Positions 9,620-18,369 of a stretch of DNA of 64,000 nt are shown in pieces; the first letter of the stretch is position 1; every line of letters starts with the position of its first letter. The stretch is from NCBI RefSeq assembly GCF_000426065.1, contig NZ_AUEQ01000006.1, forward strand, positions 372,001 through 436,000, written 5' to 3'. The notes beneath the pieces were generated by a model, which was not told the DNA's origin, did no database searches, and worked only from the letters and a program-made list of their open reading frames with translations. The DNA comes from Mycobacterium sp. URHD0025 (GTDB lineage Bacteria; Actinomycetota; Actinomycetes; Mycobacteriales; Mycobacteriaceae). Both the position numbers and the translations under genes were made by a program.

Positions 9620-10756
9620 ATGCGCGACATGGTTGAAATCGGCATGGGCAGAACCGCCCGCCGTACTTATGAGCTCGACGACGTCACGATCGTGCCCTCG
9701 CGGCGCACCCGCTCGTCCCAGGACGTGTCGACGGCCTGGCAGCTCGATGCCTACCGCTTCGAGGTTCCGGTCGTCGCGCACCCCACCGACTCGCTGGTGT
9801 CGGTGGAGTTCGCGATCGAGATGGGTCGGCTCGGCGGGCTGGGCGTGCTCAACGGCGAGGGGCTGATCGGCCGGCACGCCGATGTCGAGGACAAGATCGC
9901 CCAGGTCCGCGATGTGGCGGCGAATGCCGAGGATGACTCTGCGGCCATCCGGCTGCTGCAGCAGCTGCACGCAGCGCCACTGGACCCCGAGCTGCTCGGT
10001 GCGGCGGTGGCCCGCATCCGCGAGGCCGGCGTCACCACGGCTGTCCGCGTCAGCCCGCAGAACGCCCAGGCGCTGACCCCGACGCTGGTGGCCGCGGGGA
10101 TCGATCTGCTGGTCGTTCAAGGCACCATCATCTCCGCCGAGCGTGTCGCATCCGACGGCGAACCCCTCAATCTGAAGACGTTCATCTCCGAGCTCGACGT
10201 CCCGGTGGTGGCCGGCGGCGTGCTCGACCACCGCACCGCGCTGCACCTGATGCGCACCGGCGCGGCCGGCGTGATCGTCGGCTATGGCTCGACCGCCGGT
10301 GTCACCACGAGCGACGAGGTGCTCGGCATCAGCGTGCCGATGGCCACCGCGATCGCCGATGCGGCGGCCGCGCGCCGCGAGTACCTCGACGAGACCGGCG
10401 GGCGGTACGTGCACGTGCTGGCCGACGGCGACATCCACACGTCCGGTGATCTGGCCAAGGCCATCGCGTGCGGGGCTGACGCGGTGCTGCTGGGCACACC
10501 GCTGGCAGTGGCCGCCGAGGCGCAGGGTGGTGGCTGGTTCTGGCCCACCGCGGCCGCGCACCCGTCATTGCCGCGCGGCGCGATGCTGCAGGTGGCGGTC
10601 GGGGAGCGCCCCAGCCTGGAACAGGTGCTCACCGGGCCTTCCGACGATCCGTTCGGTTCGCTCAACCTTGTCGGTGGCCTGCGCCGGTCGATGGCCAAGG
10701 CGGGGTACTGCGATCTCAAGGAATTCCAGAAGGTCGGCTTGACGGTGGGGTCCTAG
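9620..10756 (+). CDS. guaB3: GuaB3, IMP dehydrogenase-family protein
   Basis: 378-residue TIM-barrel protein of the GuaB3 branch (MGRTARRTYELDDVTIVPSR at the start). It has the general IMPDH fold but no CBS domains and no GSICTT catalytic cysteine loop; the equivalent region reads VVQGTIISAERV, consistent with the family's lack of IMPDH activity. Actinobacterial and cyanobacterial GuaB3 proteins are reported or suspected to act as GMP reductases, but the role in mycobacteria is unsettled. ATG at 9620 has AGGAGA upstream. Conserved order guaB2-guaB3-choD as in M. tuberculosis. Confidence 0.92.
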   Translation: MRDMVEIGMGRTARRTYELDDVTIVPSRRTRSSQDVSTAWQLDAYRFEVPVVAHPTDSLVSVEFAIEMGRLGGLGVLNGEGLIGRHADVEDKIAQVRDVAANAEDDSAAIRLLQQLHAAPLDPELLGAAVARIREAGVTTAVRVSPQNAQALTPTLVAAGIDLLVVQGTIISAERVASDGEPLNLKTFISELDVPVVAGGVLDHRTALHLMRTGAAGVIVGYGSTAGVTTSDEVLGISVPMATAIADAAAARREYLDETGGRYVHVLADGDIHTSGDLAKAIACGADAVLLGTPLAVAAEAQGGGWFWPTAAAHPSLPRGAMLQVAVGERPSLEQVLTGPSDDPFGSLNLVGGLRRSMAKAGYCDLKEFQKVGLTVGS

Positions 10757-10864
10757 CCCCTGCGCGGGTCACCTTCGCCGGTGCGGGGCCTTTCGCCGGT
10801 TTCTACCGCTGGGTTGTGCCGACGCGGGGTTGGCGACCCTCATGTGGAAAGCGACGAGCGGCTC

Positions 10865-10892
10865 AAGCCCTCTTCTTTACAAGTTAGGGCTT
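10865..10892. promoter_or_regulatory. Inverted repeat and -10-like element upstream of choD
   Basis: AAGCCCT at 10865-10871 and AGGGCTT at 10886-10892 form a 7-bp dyad with a 14-base spacer, within the 177-base gap between guaB3 and choD. A CATACT hexamer at 10922-10927 sits 6 bases before the choD ATG, suggesting a leaderless transcript. The dyad could bind a regulator or be the foot of a guaB3 terminator. Confidence 0.35.
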
Positions 10893-10933
10893 CCTGTCTA
10901 GAAGTTACCTGTGGGTAGCGTCATACTGATCAC

Positions 10934-12670
10934 ATGAAGCCTGACTATGACGTCTTGGTGATCGGTTCGGGGTTCGGCGGCAGCGTCAGTGCGCTGCGGC
11001 TGACGGAGAAGGGCTATCGGGTAGGTGTACTCGAAGCCGGCCAGAGGTTCACCGACGCCGATTTCGCCAAGACCTCGTGGGATCTGCGCAAGTTCTTGTG
11101 GGCCCCGCAACTGGGCATGTACGGCATCCAGCGCATCCATCTGCTGCGCAACGTGATGATCCTGGCCGGTGCCGGCGTGGGCGGCGGATCGCTGAACTAC
11201 GCCAACACCCTCTACGTGCCGCCGGAGCCGTTCTTCAACGATCCGCAGTGGAAGGACATCACCGACTGGCGCGCCGAGTTGATGCCGCATTACGACCAGG
11301 CGCAGCGCATGCTCGGCGTGGTCAAGAACCCGACCTTCACCGACGCGGACCGCATCGTCAAAGAGGTCGCCGACGATATGGGTTGCGGTGACACCTTCGT
11401 CGCGACGCCGGTCGGCGTGTTCTTCGGGCCCGACGGCGAGATGACGCCGGGCAAAACCGTGCCGGACCCGTACTTCGGCGGTGTCGGTCCGGCCCGCACC
11501 GGGTGTATCGAATGCGGCGAATGCATGACCGGCTGCCGGCACGGCGCCAAGAACACGCTCGTCAAGAACTACCTGGGACTGGCGGAATCCGCTGGCGCGC
11601 AAGTGCATCCGATGACCACGGTGACGAGTTTCGAGCAGCGCGCCGACGGTCTGTGGGAGGTCACCACCGTGCGTACCGGCAGCAAGCTGCGGCGCAAACG
11701 TAAGACCTTCACCGCATCGCATCTGATCCTGGCGGCCGGTACGTACAACACCCAGAAGTTGTTGTTCAAGGTGCGGGACTCGGGAAAACTCGGAAAATTG
11801 TCCTCGCGTCTCGGCGTATTGACCCGCACCAACTCCGAGTCCATCGTGGGCGCCCAGACCCTGACGGTGCCGCCGGATCTGGATCTCACCCACGGCGTGG
11901 CCATCACCTCCTCGGTGCATCCCACCGCCGACACGCACGTCGAGCCGGTGCGCTACGGCAAGGGCTCCAACGCGATGGGGCTGCTGCAGACGTTGATGAC
12001 CGACGGCACCGGTCCGCAGGGCACCGATGTGCCGCGCTGGCGGCAGTTCCTGGATCAGGGCCGTGAGCGGCCAGGGCTGCTGATCCGGCTGCTGAACCCG
12101 GCCCGCTGGAGTGAACGGACCGTCATCGCCCTGGTGATGCAGCACCTGGACAACTCGATCACCACCTTCACCAAGCGCGGGCCCGGTGGTAAGCGGGTGA
12201 TGACGTCGAAACAGGGGCACGGCGAGCCGAACCCGACGTGGATCCCGGTGGGCAACGAGTTCACCAGGCGCATGGCGGAGAAGGTCGAGGGCGTCGCGGG
12301 CGGCACCTGGGGCGAGCTGTTCAACATCCCGCTCACCGCACACTTCCTCGGCGGCGCGGCCATCGGTGACAGCGCGGAGCACGGCGTCATCGACCCGTAT
12401 CAGCGCGTCTACAACTATCCGACGCTGTATGTCATGGACGGCGCGGCCATCTCGGCGAACCTCGGTGTGAATCCGTCGTTGTCGATCACGGCACAAGCCG
12501 AGCGTGCGGCGTCGTTGTGGCCGAACAAGGGTCAGGACGACCAGCGCCCGGCGCAGAATGAGCCGTACCGGAAACTGGCGCCGATCGCGCCGCAGCATCC
12601 CGTGGTGCCGGCCGAGGCTCCCGGTGGATTGCGGCGGCTGCCGATCGAGCCGGTCAATACCGCCGGTTAG
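10934..12670 (+). CDS. choD: ChoD, GMC-family (putative cholesterol) oxidoreductase
   Basis: 578-residue flavoprotein, the same length recalled for M. tuberculosis ChoD (Rv3409c). An N-terminal Rossmann FAD motif is clear (VIGSGFGGSVSAL), the GMC signature region GAGVGGGSLNYANTLY follows, and the C-terminal flavin/active-site region reads HFLGGAAIG, then VMDGAAISANLGVNPSLSI. Around residue 190 a cysteine array CIECGECMTGC (C-x2-C-x2-C-x3-C) looks like a ferredoxin-type 4Fe-4S site, atypical of cholesterol oxidases. Annotated as cholesterol oxidase by history, but genetic work on mycobacteria assigns sterol 3-beta oxidation mainly to other enzymes, so the true substrate is uncertain. Follows guaB3 by 177 bases. 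Confidence 0.88.
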   Translation: MKPDYDVLVIGSGFGGSVSALRLTEKGYRVGVLEAGQRFTDADFAKTSWDLRKFLWAPQLGMYGIQRIHLLRNVMILAGAGVGGGSLNYANTLYVPPEPFFNDPQWKDITDWRAELMPHYDQAQRMLGVVKNPTFTDADRIVKEVADDMGCGDTFVATPVGVFFGPDGEMTPGKTVPDPYFGGVGPARTGCIECGECMTGCRHGAKNTLVKNYLGLAESAGAQVHPMTTVTSFEQRADGLWEVTTVRTGSKLRRKRKTFTASHLILAAGTYNTQKLLFKVRDSGKLGKLSSRLGVLTRTNSESIVGAQTLTVPPDLDLTHGVAITSSVHPTADTHVEPVRYGKGSNAMGLLQTLMTDGTGPQGTDVPRWRQFLDQGRERPGLLIRLLNPARWSERTVIALVMQHLDNSITTFTKRGPGGKRVMTSKQGHGEPNPTWIPVGNEFTRRMAEKVEGVAGGTWGELFNIPLTAHFLGGAAIGDSAEHGVIDPYQRVYNYPTLYVMDGAAISANLGVNPSLSITAQAERAASLWPNKGQDDQRPAQNEPYRKLAPIAPQHPVVPAEAPGGLRRLPIEPVNTAG

Positions 12671-12743
12671 CAACCGGCCCCTTCCGGGTACCTAGTCCTC
12701 GCCGGGCGGTGAGGTCCGGTGGTGACTGGCGGGAGGGTGGCAG

Positions 12744-13403
12744 ATGCGCAAGGCGTTCCACGACGAGTTGACGGCACTGTGCGATCAACTCGCCGAGATG
12801 TGTGCCCTGGCGGTGAGTGCGATGCAGCGGGCGAACGAGGCCCTGCTGGATTCGGACCTGTCGCTGGCCGAGCAGGTCATCGCCGATCACGAACGCATCG
12901 CCGCATATGGCCGCCGAATCGAGGAGTCGGCGTTCCGGCTGCTGGTCCTGCAGCAGCCGGTTGCCAGCGAGCTGCGCACGGTCGTCGGTTCGATGCACAT
13001 CGCCGCGGACATCGACCGGATGGGCGCGCTTGCCATGCATGTCGCAGACATCTCCCGATTGCGCCACCCCGAATGCGCCGTGCCGGACGAGGTGCGCGCG
13101 AGCTTCACCGATATGGGATCGCAGGCGGTGCGGTTGGCGCAGACCGCGCAGGAGGTGCTGGTGTCGCGGGATCCCGACGCGGCCGCGCGCCTGCGTGATG
13201 AGGACGACGCCGTCGACGCCGAGCATCGCCACCTGTTCACCCTGCTGCTGGACCGTCAGTGGGAGGACGGGGTGTGCTCGGCTGTCGACGTCGCATTGTT
13301 GGGCCGTTACTACGAGCGGTATGCCGATCACGCCGTCGAGATCGGCAAGCGGGTCATCTTCGAGGCCACCGGCGGGCGGCCGATGCACAAGAAGCTCGCC
13401 TGA
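12744..13403 (+). CDS. PhoU-family phosphate signalling protein
   Basis: 219 residues, two PhoU three-helix repeats (about 10-95 and 115-205), each with the acidic metal-binding pattern ExxxD: VVGSMHIAADIDRMGALA and LLGRYYERYADHAVEIGKR. PhoU proteins link the Pst phosphate transporter to PhoR/PhoB-type (SenX3/RegX3 in mycobacteria) signalling and repress the response when phosphate is ample. Mycobacteria carry PhoY1 and PhoY2; which one this is cannot be told. No pst genes nearby. GGGAGGG lies about 7 bases before the ATG. Converges on the TetR gene with a 6-base gap. Confidence 0.88.
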   Translation: MRKAFHDELTALCDQLAEMCALAVSAMQRANEALLDSDLSLAEQVIADHERIAAYGRRIEESAFRLLVLQQPVASELRTVVGSMHIAADIDRMGALAMHVADISRLRHPECAVPDEVRASFTDMGSQAVRLAQTAQEVLVSRDPDAAARLRDEDDAVDAEHRHLFTLLLDRQWEDGVCSAVDVALLGRYYERYADHAVEIGKRVIFEATGGRPMHKKLA

Positions 13404-13409
13404 GCCGTA

Positions 13410-14024
13410 CTACCGCGTGGCAGCGGGCGAGGATTCCAGGAGCGCGGTGAAAAGCCGGGTGAGGGTGTCGATATCGATGGTGCCCGGCTGCAGCACCTCC
13501 TCGGTGGCAATGCCGGAGATGATGGTGACCACAAGTTGGGCGAGTGCCGACAGTTGGTGACCGGGCAGTGCGGTGCCGGCTTGTTCGACGATGTGCAGGG
13601 CCTGATCGGCGGCCGCGCGGCGGCGGGCGACCAACCGCTCACGGAGTTGAGGATCACGTATCGCGCGGAGCCAGTATTCGATCAACACGATCTGGTACTC
13701 CGTCTGATCGTGAATCGAGTCCAGCGTCGACCGGCTCAGGGCCTCGGCGATCGTGGCGGTATCGCCCCCGCCGCTGTCGAGTGCGGTCGCGATGAGGGCG
13801 CCGCGACTCTCGAACTGCCGGTCCAGCAGCGCCAGGAACAGCTCGTCCTTGGATTCGAAGTTCGAGTACACCGCGCCCTTGGTGAATCCCGCGGCGTGAC
13901 CGATGGCGTCGATGGTGGCGCCGGCGAACCCTTCGGCCGCGAAAACCTTCAGCGCGGCATCGAGGATCCGATCGCGTACCTCGTCGCGGGTGGGGCGGGT
14001 GCGGGCGGGTTTGACAGCCGACAT
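13410..14024 (-). CDS. TetR-family repressor of the ATPase/YhgE module
   Basis: 204 residues. The N-terminal TetR helix-turn-helix is clear (RDRILDAALKVFAAEGFAGA, then TIDAIGHAAGFTKGAVYSNF, residues about 15-62), followed by an all-helical ligand-binding part. ATG at 14024 (MSAVKPARTRPTRDEV) is chosen because the conserved domain begins just after it; the frame stays open upstream across the operator and is rejected there. Divergent from the ATPase-like gene, with a long palindrome at 14035-14069 in the 58-base gap, so it very probably represses both itself and the export module. Confidence 0.88.
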   Translation of the reverse strand: MSAVKPARTRPTRDEVRDRILDAALKVFAAEGFAGATIDAIGHAAGFTKGAVYSNFESKDELFLALLDRQFESRGALIATALDSGGGDTATIAEALSRSTLDSIHDQTEYQIVLIEYWLRAIRDPQLRERLVARRRAAADQALHIVEQAGTALPGHQLSALAQLVVTIISGIATEEVLQPGTIDIDTLTRLFTALLESSPAATR

Positions 14025-14034
14025 GACCAACACA

Positions 14035-14069
14035 ATACTCGCTAGTATCGTATGGATACCAGCGAGTAT
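14035..14069. promoter_or_regulatory. Palindromic operator for the TetR repressor
   Basis: Two 15-base arms (14035-14049 and 14055-14069) around a 5-base spacer are inverted copies with a single mismatch; the outer halves are ATACTCGCT/AGCGAGTAT and the inner halves GTATC/GATAC. It fills most of the gap between the divergent repressor and target genes. Confidence 0.82.
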
Positions 14070-14082
14070 CGAAAGGTCGCAG

Positions 14083-14790
14083 ATGGAAGACAGGGACGAC
14101 GCCGAGGATGCCGAGGTGTCCGAGGACGACGACGCGCAGGACGCGCCGCAGATCATCGCGGCCGGACTCGGGGTCGACGGCGAGCACGGGCCACTGTTCT
14201 CGGATATCGACCTCGCACTCACGCCGGGCTTCCATGCCATCCAGATGCCTGGTGGCTGGGGCCAGACCGCGCTGCTGCTGACGTTGGCCGGACGCCTGGC
14301 GCCCAGCCACGGGACCGTGACCGTCTGCGGGGAAACCAACCCTCGTGCGATCAGGCGACAATGCGCGATCGCGGCGTTCGCCGACATCGACGAGCTGGAG
14401 GACTCGGTCACCGTGCAGACCGTGCTCGCCGAGCAGCGCCGGTGGCTGGCGCCGTGGTATCGACGGGTTCCGATCGAGGCCGGCGACGCCACGCTGCGCG
14501 AGGTGTTCGGCGAGCTGGTGCCGCCCGCGCCCGGGACCTACATCAGCGAGCTGTCCGATCTCGACCTGTTCCTGTTGAAGGTCACCCTGGCGCTGTTCTC
14601 GAATCGCCCGATCCTGGTGGTCGGCGACCTCGAACAGGTCAGGGACAACTCGCGACGGGCGACGGCGGTCGAACGGCTCGGCGCCATCGCCACCCAACGC
14701 AGTGTCGTTGTCGGCGTGACCAATCCGCTCGGGGTGGAAGCCCCCGACCACGACCTGCACGATCACCGAATCCTGACCGGAAAGAACTGA
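14083..14790 (+). CDS. ABC-type ATPase-like protein with degenerate Walker A (possible pseudo-ATPase)
   Basis: 235 residues with an acidic N-terminus and an ABC nucleotide-binding fold. Order of elements is right, but key residues are missing: the Walker A position reads MPGGWGQTALLLTLAG, lacking the GKS/T lysine; the signature region reads YISELSDLDLFLLK rather than LSGGQ; the Walker B strand is RPILVVGDLE; the switch histidine position reads VVVGVTNPL. It therefore may bind nucleotide poorly or act structurally. One base separates its stop from the YhgE/Pip membrane gene, so the two surely work together. The ATG at 14083 has GAAAGG upstream; the frame runs open to 13903 across the repressor gene and that extension is rejected. 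Confidence 0.78.
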   Translation: MEDRDDAEDAEVSEDDDAQDAPQIIAAGLGVDGEHGPLFSDIDLALTPGFHAIQMPGGWGQTALLLTLAGRLAPSHGTVTVCGETNPRAIRRQCAIAAFADIDELEDSVTVQTVLAEQRRWLAPWYRRVPIEAGDATLREVFGELVPPAPGTYISELSDLDLFLLKVTLALFSNRPILVVGDLEQVRDNSRRATAVERLGAIATQRSVVVGVTNPLGVEAPDHDLHDHRILTGKN

Positions 14791-14791
14791 G

Positions 14792-16789
14792 ATGTTCACG
14801 TCCCCCTTCGCCAAACGTTCGTTCGGCACACCGGCTGCCGGGCTCGCCTTCGGCTCCGAAATCAAACGCTTCGGCCGCAGCCGGATGACCCGCGCCGCGA
14901 TCGTGGTGCTGATGCTGCTGCCGCTCGTCTATGGCGCGCTGTACCTCTGGGCATACTGGGACCCGTTCGGTCAGGTCGACAAGATGCCCGTGGCGCTCGT
15001 CAATTCCGATCGGGGCGCGTTGGTTTCGGGCCAGCAGGTCAACGTCGGGTCTGAGATCGCCAAGAGCTTGACCGACGATGCCAGCCTGAACTGGCACGTG
15101 GTCGATGCCGACGAGGCGCGCAAAGGTGTCGACCACGGCCAGTACTACTTCATGCTGGAGCTGCCACCTGATTTCAGTGAGGCCATCGCGTCACCGCTGA
15201 CCGGAAATCCCAAGCAGGCCAACCTGAACGCGGTCTACAACGACGCCAACAACTACATCTCGTCGAACATCGGCCGCACGGCGATCGACCAGGTGCTCAA
15301 CGCGGTGTCGACGCGGATCTCGGGCCAGGCGGTCAACCAGGTGCTCTCGGTTGTGGTCAGCTCGGGTGCGGGGATAAAGCAGGCGGCCGACGGTGCCGGC
15401 CAACTCGCAGACGGGGCAGTGAAAGTCGACGATGGTGCGGGCCAGCTGACGGCCGGGCTGCACACGGCGCGGTCCGGGTCGGCCCAGCTGGCCACCGGCG
15501 CCAAGCAGCTCTCCGATGGAATCAACAAGGCCACCGACCCTCTGGTGGCTGTGACCTCTGCGCTGTCGAAGGTCGGCGGCGACACCGCACAACTGGAGGA
15601 CGGTACCGCGGCATTGCGGCAGGCCAACGATCAGATCGGCGCCATCACCGGCGCACAGGACTCCGCCGCGACGGCGTTGAGCTCGGTGATCGATCAGCTC
15701 TCGACCAGTCCGGATCCGATCGCCAACAATGCCGCCGGAACCCTGCGCGGGGTGGCCGATGACCTTCGGGCGCACCAGTTCACCCCGCAGATTCGTCAGC
15801 AGCTCACCGACGCCGAGAATGCGGCGATCTCGATGACGTCATCGCTGCGCAACCCGGGTAGCCCGCTCAACTCCGCGCTGAACCAGGTGGGTACCAAAAA
15901 CCGGGACCTCACTGCCCAGCTGAACCAGCTCCGCAGTGGTGCCCAGCAGCTGGCCTCGGGCAACGCCGAACTGGCCAGTGGCATAGCCAAACTCGATACC
16001 GGGGCCGGACAGCTGAAATCTGGCACCTCGCAGCTGCGGTCCGGCTCGGCCGAGTTGGCGACCAAGCTCGCCGACGGGGCCGGCCAGGTGCCGGACTGGA
16101 CGCCTGCGCAGAAGGAGGCGATCGCCGACACCATCGGGGGTCCCGTTCACCTGCAGAACTCGTCCGAGCACGCCGCACCCAACTTCGGCACCGGGATGGC
16201 GCCGTTCTTCATCACGCTCGCCCTGTTCTTCGGTGCACTCGTGCTGTGGATGGTGTTGCGGCCGTTGCAGAACCGGCCGATCGCCGCGGAGGTGCTGGCG
16301 ATCCGCGTGGTGCTCGCCAGCTACCTGCCCGCGGCGGTGATCGGGATGTTCCAGGCGATCATCTTGTATTGCGTCGTGCGGTTCGCACTCGGCATGCAGG
16401 TGGCCCATCCGGTCGCGATGCTGGGCTTCATGATCCTGGTCTCGTGCGCCTTCGTCGCCGCGACGCAGGCGATCAACGCATTCGTCGGACCCGCGGTGGG
16501 CCGGGTGCTGCTGATGGCCCTGTTGATGCTCCAGCTGGTCAGCGCAGGCGGCATGTATCCGGTGGAGACCACGTCGCGGCCGTTCCAGGCGTTCCACAAC
16601 TACGACCCGATGACCTACGGCGTCAACGGATTACGTCAGCTCATCCTCGGCGGGATCGATCACCGGCTCTGGCAGGCGATCATCACACTGCTGGTGATCT
16701 GGGCCGGTGCCCTGACCATCTCGGCGTTGTCGGCCCGACGCAACCGACAGTGGAACATGACCAGGCTGATGCCCGCCATCAAGATGTGA
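14792..16789 (+). CDS. YhgE/Pip-family (ABC-2-like) membrane protein
   Basis: 665 residues. One transmembrane helix near the N-terminus (IVVLMLLPLVYGALYLWAYW, about 36-55), a long extracytoplasmic part of about 400 residues containing repeated helical heptad-like units (ADGAGQLADGAVKVDDGAGQ, SGNAELASGIAKLDTGAGQL, SGTSQLRSGSAELATKLADG), then five or more C-terminal helices from about residue 475. This is the YhgE/Pip layout, related to ABC-2 permeases and to MmpL-like/phage-receptor proteins in Firmicutes; in actinobacteria it is often beside an ATPase-like gene. Likely an envelope-associated exporter or stress pump regulated by the upstream TetR. Convergent with the dioxygenase gene, 1 base apart. 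Confidence 0.85.
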   Translation: MFTSPFAKRSFGTPAAGLAFGSEIKRFGRSRMTRAAIVVLMLLPLVYGALYLWAYWDPFGQVDKMPVALVNSDRGALVSGQQVNVGSEIAKSLTDDASLNWHVVDADEARKGVDHGQYYFMLELPPDFSEAIASPLTGNPKQANLNAVYNDANNYISSNIGRTAIDQVLNAVSTRISGQAVNQVLSVVVSSGAGIKQAADGAGQLADGAVKVDDGAGQLTAGLHTARSGSAQLATGAKQLSDGINKATDPLVAVTSALSKVGGDTAQLEDGTAALRQANDQIGAITGAQDSAATALSSVIDQLSTSPDPIANNAAGTLRGVADDLRAHQFTPQIRQQLTDAENAAISMTSSLRNPGSPLNSALNQVGTKNRDLTAQLNQLRSGAQQLASGNAELASGIAKLDTGAGQLKSGTSQLRSGSAELATKLADGAGQVPDWTPAQKEAIADTIGGPVHLQNSSEHAAPNFGTGMAPFFITLALFFGALVLWMVLRPLQNRPIAAEVLAIRVVLASYLPAAVIGMFQAIILYCVVRFALGMQVAHPVAMLGFMILVSCAFVAATQAINAFVGPAVGRVLLMALLMLQLVSAGGMYPVETTSRPFQAFHNYDPMTYGVNGLRQLILGGIDHRLWQAIITLLVIWAGALTISALSARRNRQWNMTRLMPAIKM

Positions 16790-16790
16790 G

Positions 16791-17690
16791 TCAGACCGCC
16801 TGCAGTAGAGCGGCATCCGCGAGTGGGCGACTCCGCTGCCCGTGGATGTCGACGGGTACGTCGCCGGCGAGCGTCACGCGGTGCATCACCCGGCGCTGGT
16901 TGTCGTAATCGTCGACCGCGCGGTGCTGGGTGGCCCGGTTGTCCCAGATCGCCACGTCGCCTGGAGCCCAGTTCCAGCGAACAGTGTTCTCCGGGATGGT
17001 GATTCGACGTTGCAACAACTCCAGCAGGGTATCCGATTCATGGCTGTCCAAGCCGAGGAAGCCGCGGGTGAAGTCCCCGGCCACCAGGGTGCGTTCACCG
17101 GTTTCGGGGTGTACCCGCACCACCGGGTGCTCGGTACGGAAGTCGGGCTTCTCGAACGCGGCCCGCAGCTGCTGCTGTTCCTCGCTGAGTGCGGCAGCCG
17201 CCACTGCCGCGTAGTCGAAACGGTTGCTGTGCACGGCCCAGAGATTCTCGGTGAGCCGTTTGAGCGGTTCGGGCAGTGCGTCATACGCCGCCGCGGTGGA
17301 TGCCCACAGGGTGGATCCACCGTATTCGGGCAACGTCACCGCACGCAGGATCGAGATGGCGGGATAGTCCGGCACGAACGTGACGTCGGTGTGCCAGCGG
17401 GTGGCCTTGGCGTACTCGGAGTCGATCGGGGTGATCAGCGGTGCGTCGTCCGACTTGAGGGCGTGATGGCCGATGGGCCGGCCCAGCAGCCGTGCGAACG
17501 CGTTGTGCTCTTCATCGGTGAGGTGGTGCTGACCGCCGAAGAAGATCACCTTGTGTTGCAGCAGCGCGAGCCGGATCTCGGCGACCGTGGCCTCATCGAG
17601 GTCTCCGCCCAGGTGCACGCCGTCGATGCGGGCGCCGATCCGGCTCCCGAGCTTCTTGACGGTGAGAGGAGCGGTGGTGGAAGCGGTCAT
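16791..17690 (-). CDS. Alpha-ketoglutarate-dependent alkyl sulfatase/dioxygenase (Rv3406-like)
   Basis: 299-residue TauD/TfdA-family Fe(II)/alpha-ketoglutarate dioxygenase. The metal triad is visible: His100 and Asp102 in RWHTDVTF and His256 in DNRATQHRA, with Arg267 as the likely ketoglutarate ligand. It matches Rv3406 of M. tuberculosis, a type II alkyl sulfatase that releases sulfate from alkyl sulfate esters and is known to inactivate some DprE1 inhibitors. The second ATG (17690) is preferred: AAGGA lies 7 bases before it but only 1-2 bases before the ATG at 17696. Divergent from its probable TetR repressor across a palindromic operator. Confidence 0.9.
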   Translation of the reverse strand: MTASTTAPLTVKKLGSRIGARIDGVHLGGDLDEATVAEIRLALLQHKVIFFGGQHHLTDEEHNAFARLLGRPIGHHALKSDDAPLITPIDSEYAKATRWHTDVTFVPDYPAISILRAVTLPEYGGSTLWASTAAAYDALPEPLKRLTENLWAVHSNRFDYAAVAAAALSEEQQQLRAAFEKPDFRTEHPVVRVHPETGERTLVAGDFTRGFLGLDSHESDTLLELLQRRITIPENTVRWNWAPGDVAIWDNRATQHRAVDDYDNQRRVMHRVTLAGDVPVDIHGQRSRPLADAALLQAV

Positions 17691-17720
17691 CGGCATGTCC
17701 TTTTCGCTGGTCGGAACAGC

Positions 17721-17738
17721 TGTAGTCAGGTGACTACA
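17721..17738. promoter_or_regulatory. Perfect palindromic TetR operator, site 1
   Basis: TGTAGTCAGGTGACTACA: two 8-bp arms with a 2-base centre, in the gap between the divergent dioxygenase and TetR genes. A second imperfect copy lies 16 bases away at 17755-17772. Confidence 0.85.
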
Positions 17739-17754
17739 CCTGCATGTCGGCTAG

Positions 17755-17772
17755 TGTAACCACATGACTACA
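17755..17772. promoter_or_regulatory. Second, imperfect operator overlapping the repressor start codon
   Basis: TGTAACCACATGACTACA has the same 18-base length as site 1; the right half is identical and the left half differs at two positions. It covers the TetR ATG (17764) and the 3' end of a TAGTGT -10-like hexamer (17752-17757), which would give a leaderless transcript. Occupancy would block the repressor's own transcription. Confidence 0.6.
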
Positions 17773-18369
17773 CCGACGCCAGAGGCCAAGGACATGGCGG
17801 CCCCGGTCGGCCGGGACGAGGTGGTGGCGGCCGCGCTGGCCGCCGCAGCGGAACTGTTCGCCGAACAGGGACCGGCGGCCACGTCGATCCGGGACATCGC
17901 CGCCCGGTCCAAGGTCAACCATGGGCTGATCTACCGGCACTTCGGCACCAAAGATCAATTGGTCGGAGCCGTGCTCGATCACCTCGGCGGCATGCTCACC
18001 GCCCTGTTGGACGCCGGCGGCCCGGCCGACGAAATCGACCGGACCATGGACCAGCACATGCGGTTGATGGCCAGGGCACTGCTCGACGGTTATCCCGTGG
18101 GTCGGCTGCAGACGCGGTTCCCGGGGGTGACGAGGCTGCTCGGCCAGGTGCTTCCCCGTTTCGAAGATGAACGCAGTGGCCGGCTCGCCGTCGCCAATGC
18201 CGTTGCACTGCAACTGGGTTGGCGGATGTTCGAACCGTTCCTGAGATCGGCGACCGGCCTGGACTCACTCAGCGACGATGAGATGCGCGCCGCAACGGGC
18301 GCCGAGATCGCGCGCATCCTCGAACCCGGCGCCGCCGCAGACCAGTCAGCCGCCGTTACGGACCGCTGA
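17764..18369 (+). CDS. TetR-family repressor (Rv3405c-like)
   Basis: 201 residues. Helix-turn-helix at about 20-65 ([40 protein letters not shown]), followed by a ligand-binding domain. Its place next to the Rv3406-like dioxygenase marks it as the Rv3405c counterpart; in M. tuberculosis loss of Rv3405c raises Rv3406 expression and gives resistance to compounds that Rv3406 destroys. No ribosome binding site but a -10-like TAGTGT 6 bases upstream, so translation is probably leaderless. Its last 24 bases overlap the convergent catalase gene. Confidence 0.88.
   Translation: MTTPTPEAKDMAAPVGRDEVVAAALAAAAELFAEQGPAATSIRDIAARSKVNHGLIYRHFGTKDQLVGAVLDHLGGMLTALLDAGGPADEIDRTMDQHMRLMARALLDGYPVGRLQTRFPGVTRLLGQVLPRFEDERSGRLAVANAVALQLGWRMFEPFLRSATGLDSLSDDEMRAATGAEIARILEPGAAADQSAAVTDR

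Noticed and set aside
10756..10792. GCCCC...GGGGC pairing after guaB3 as a terminator
   Set aside because: Stem interrupted by mismatches in a GC-rich stretch; pairing expected by chance.
10898..12673. 591-codon open frame on the minus strand
   Set aside because: Exact antisense shadow of choD with shadow-type composition.
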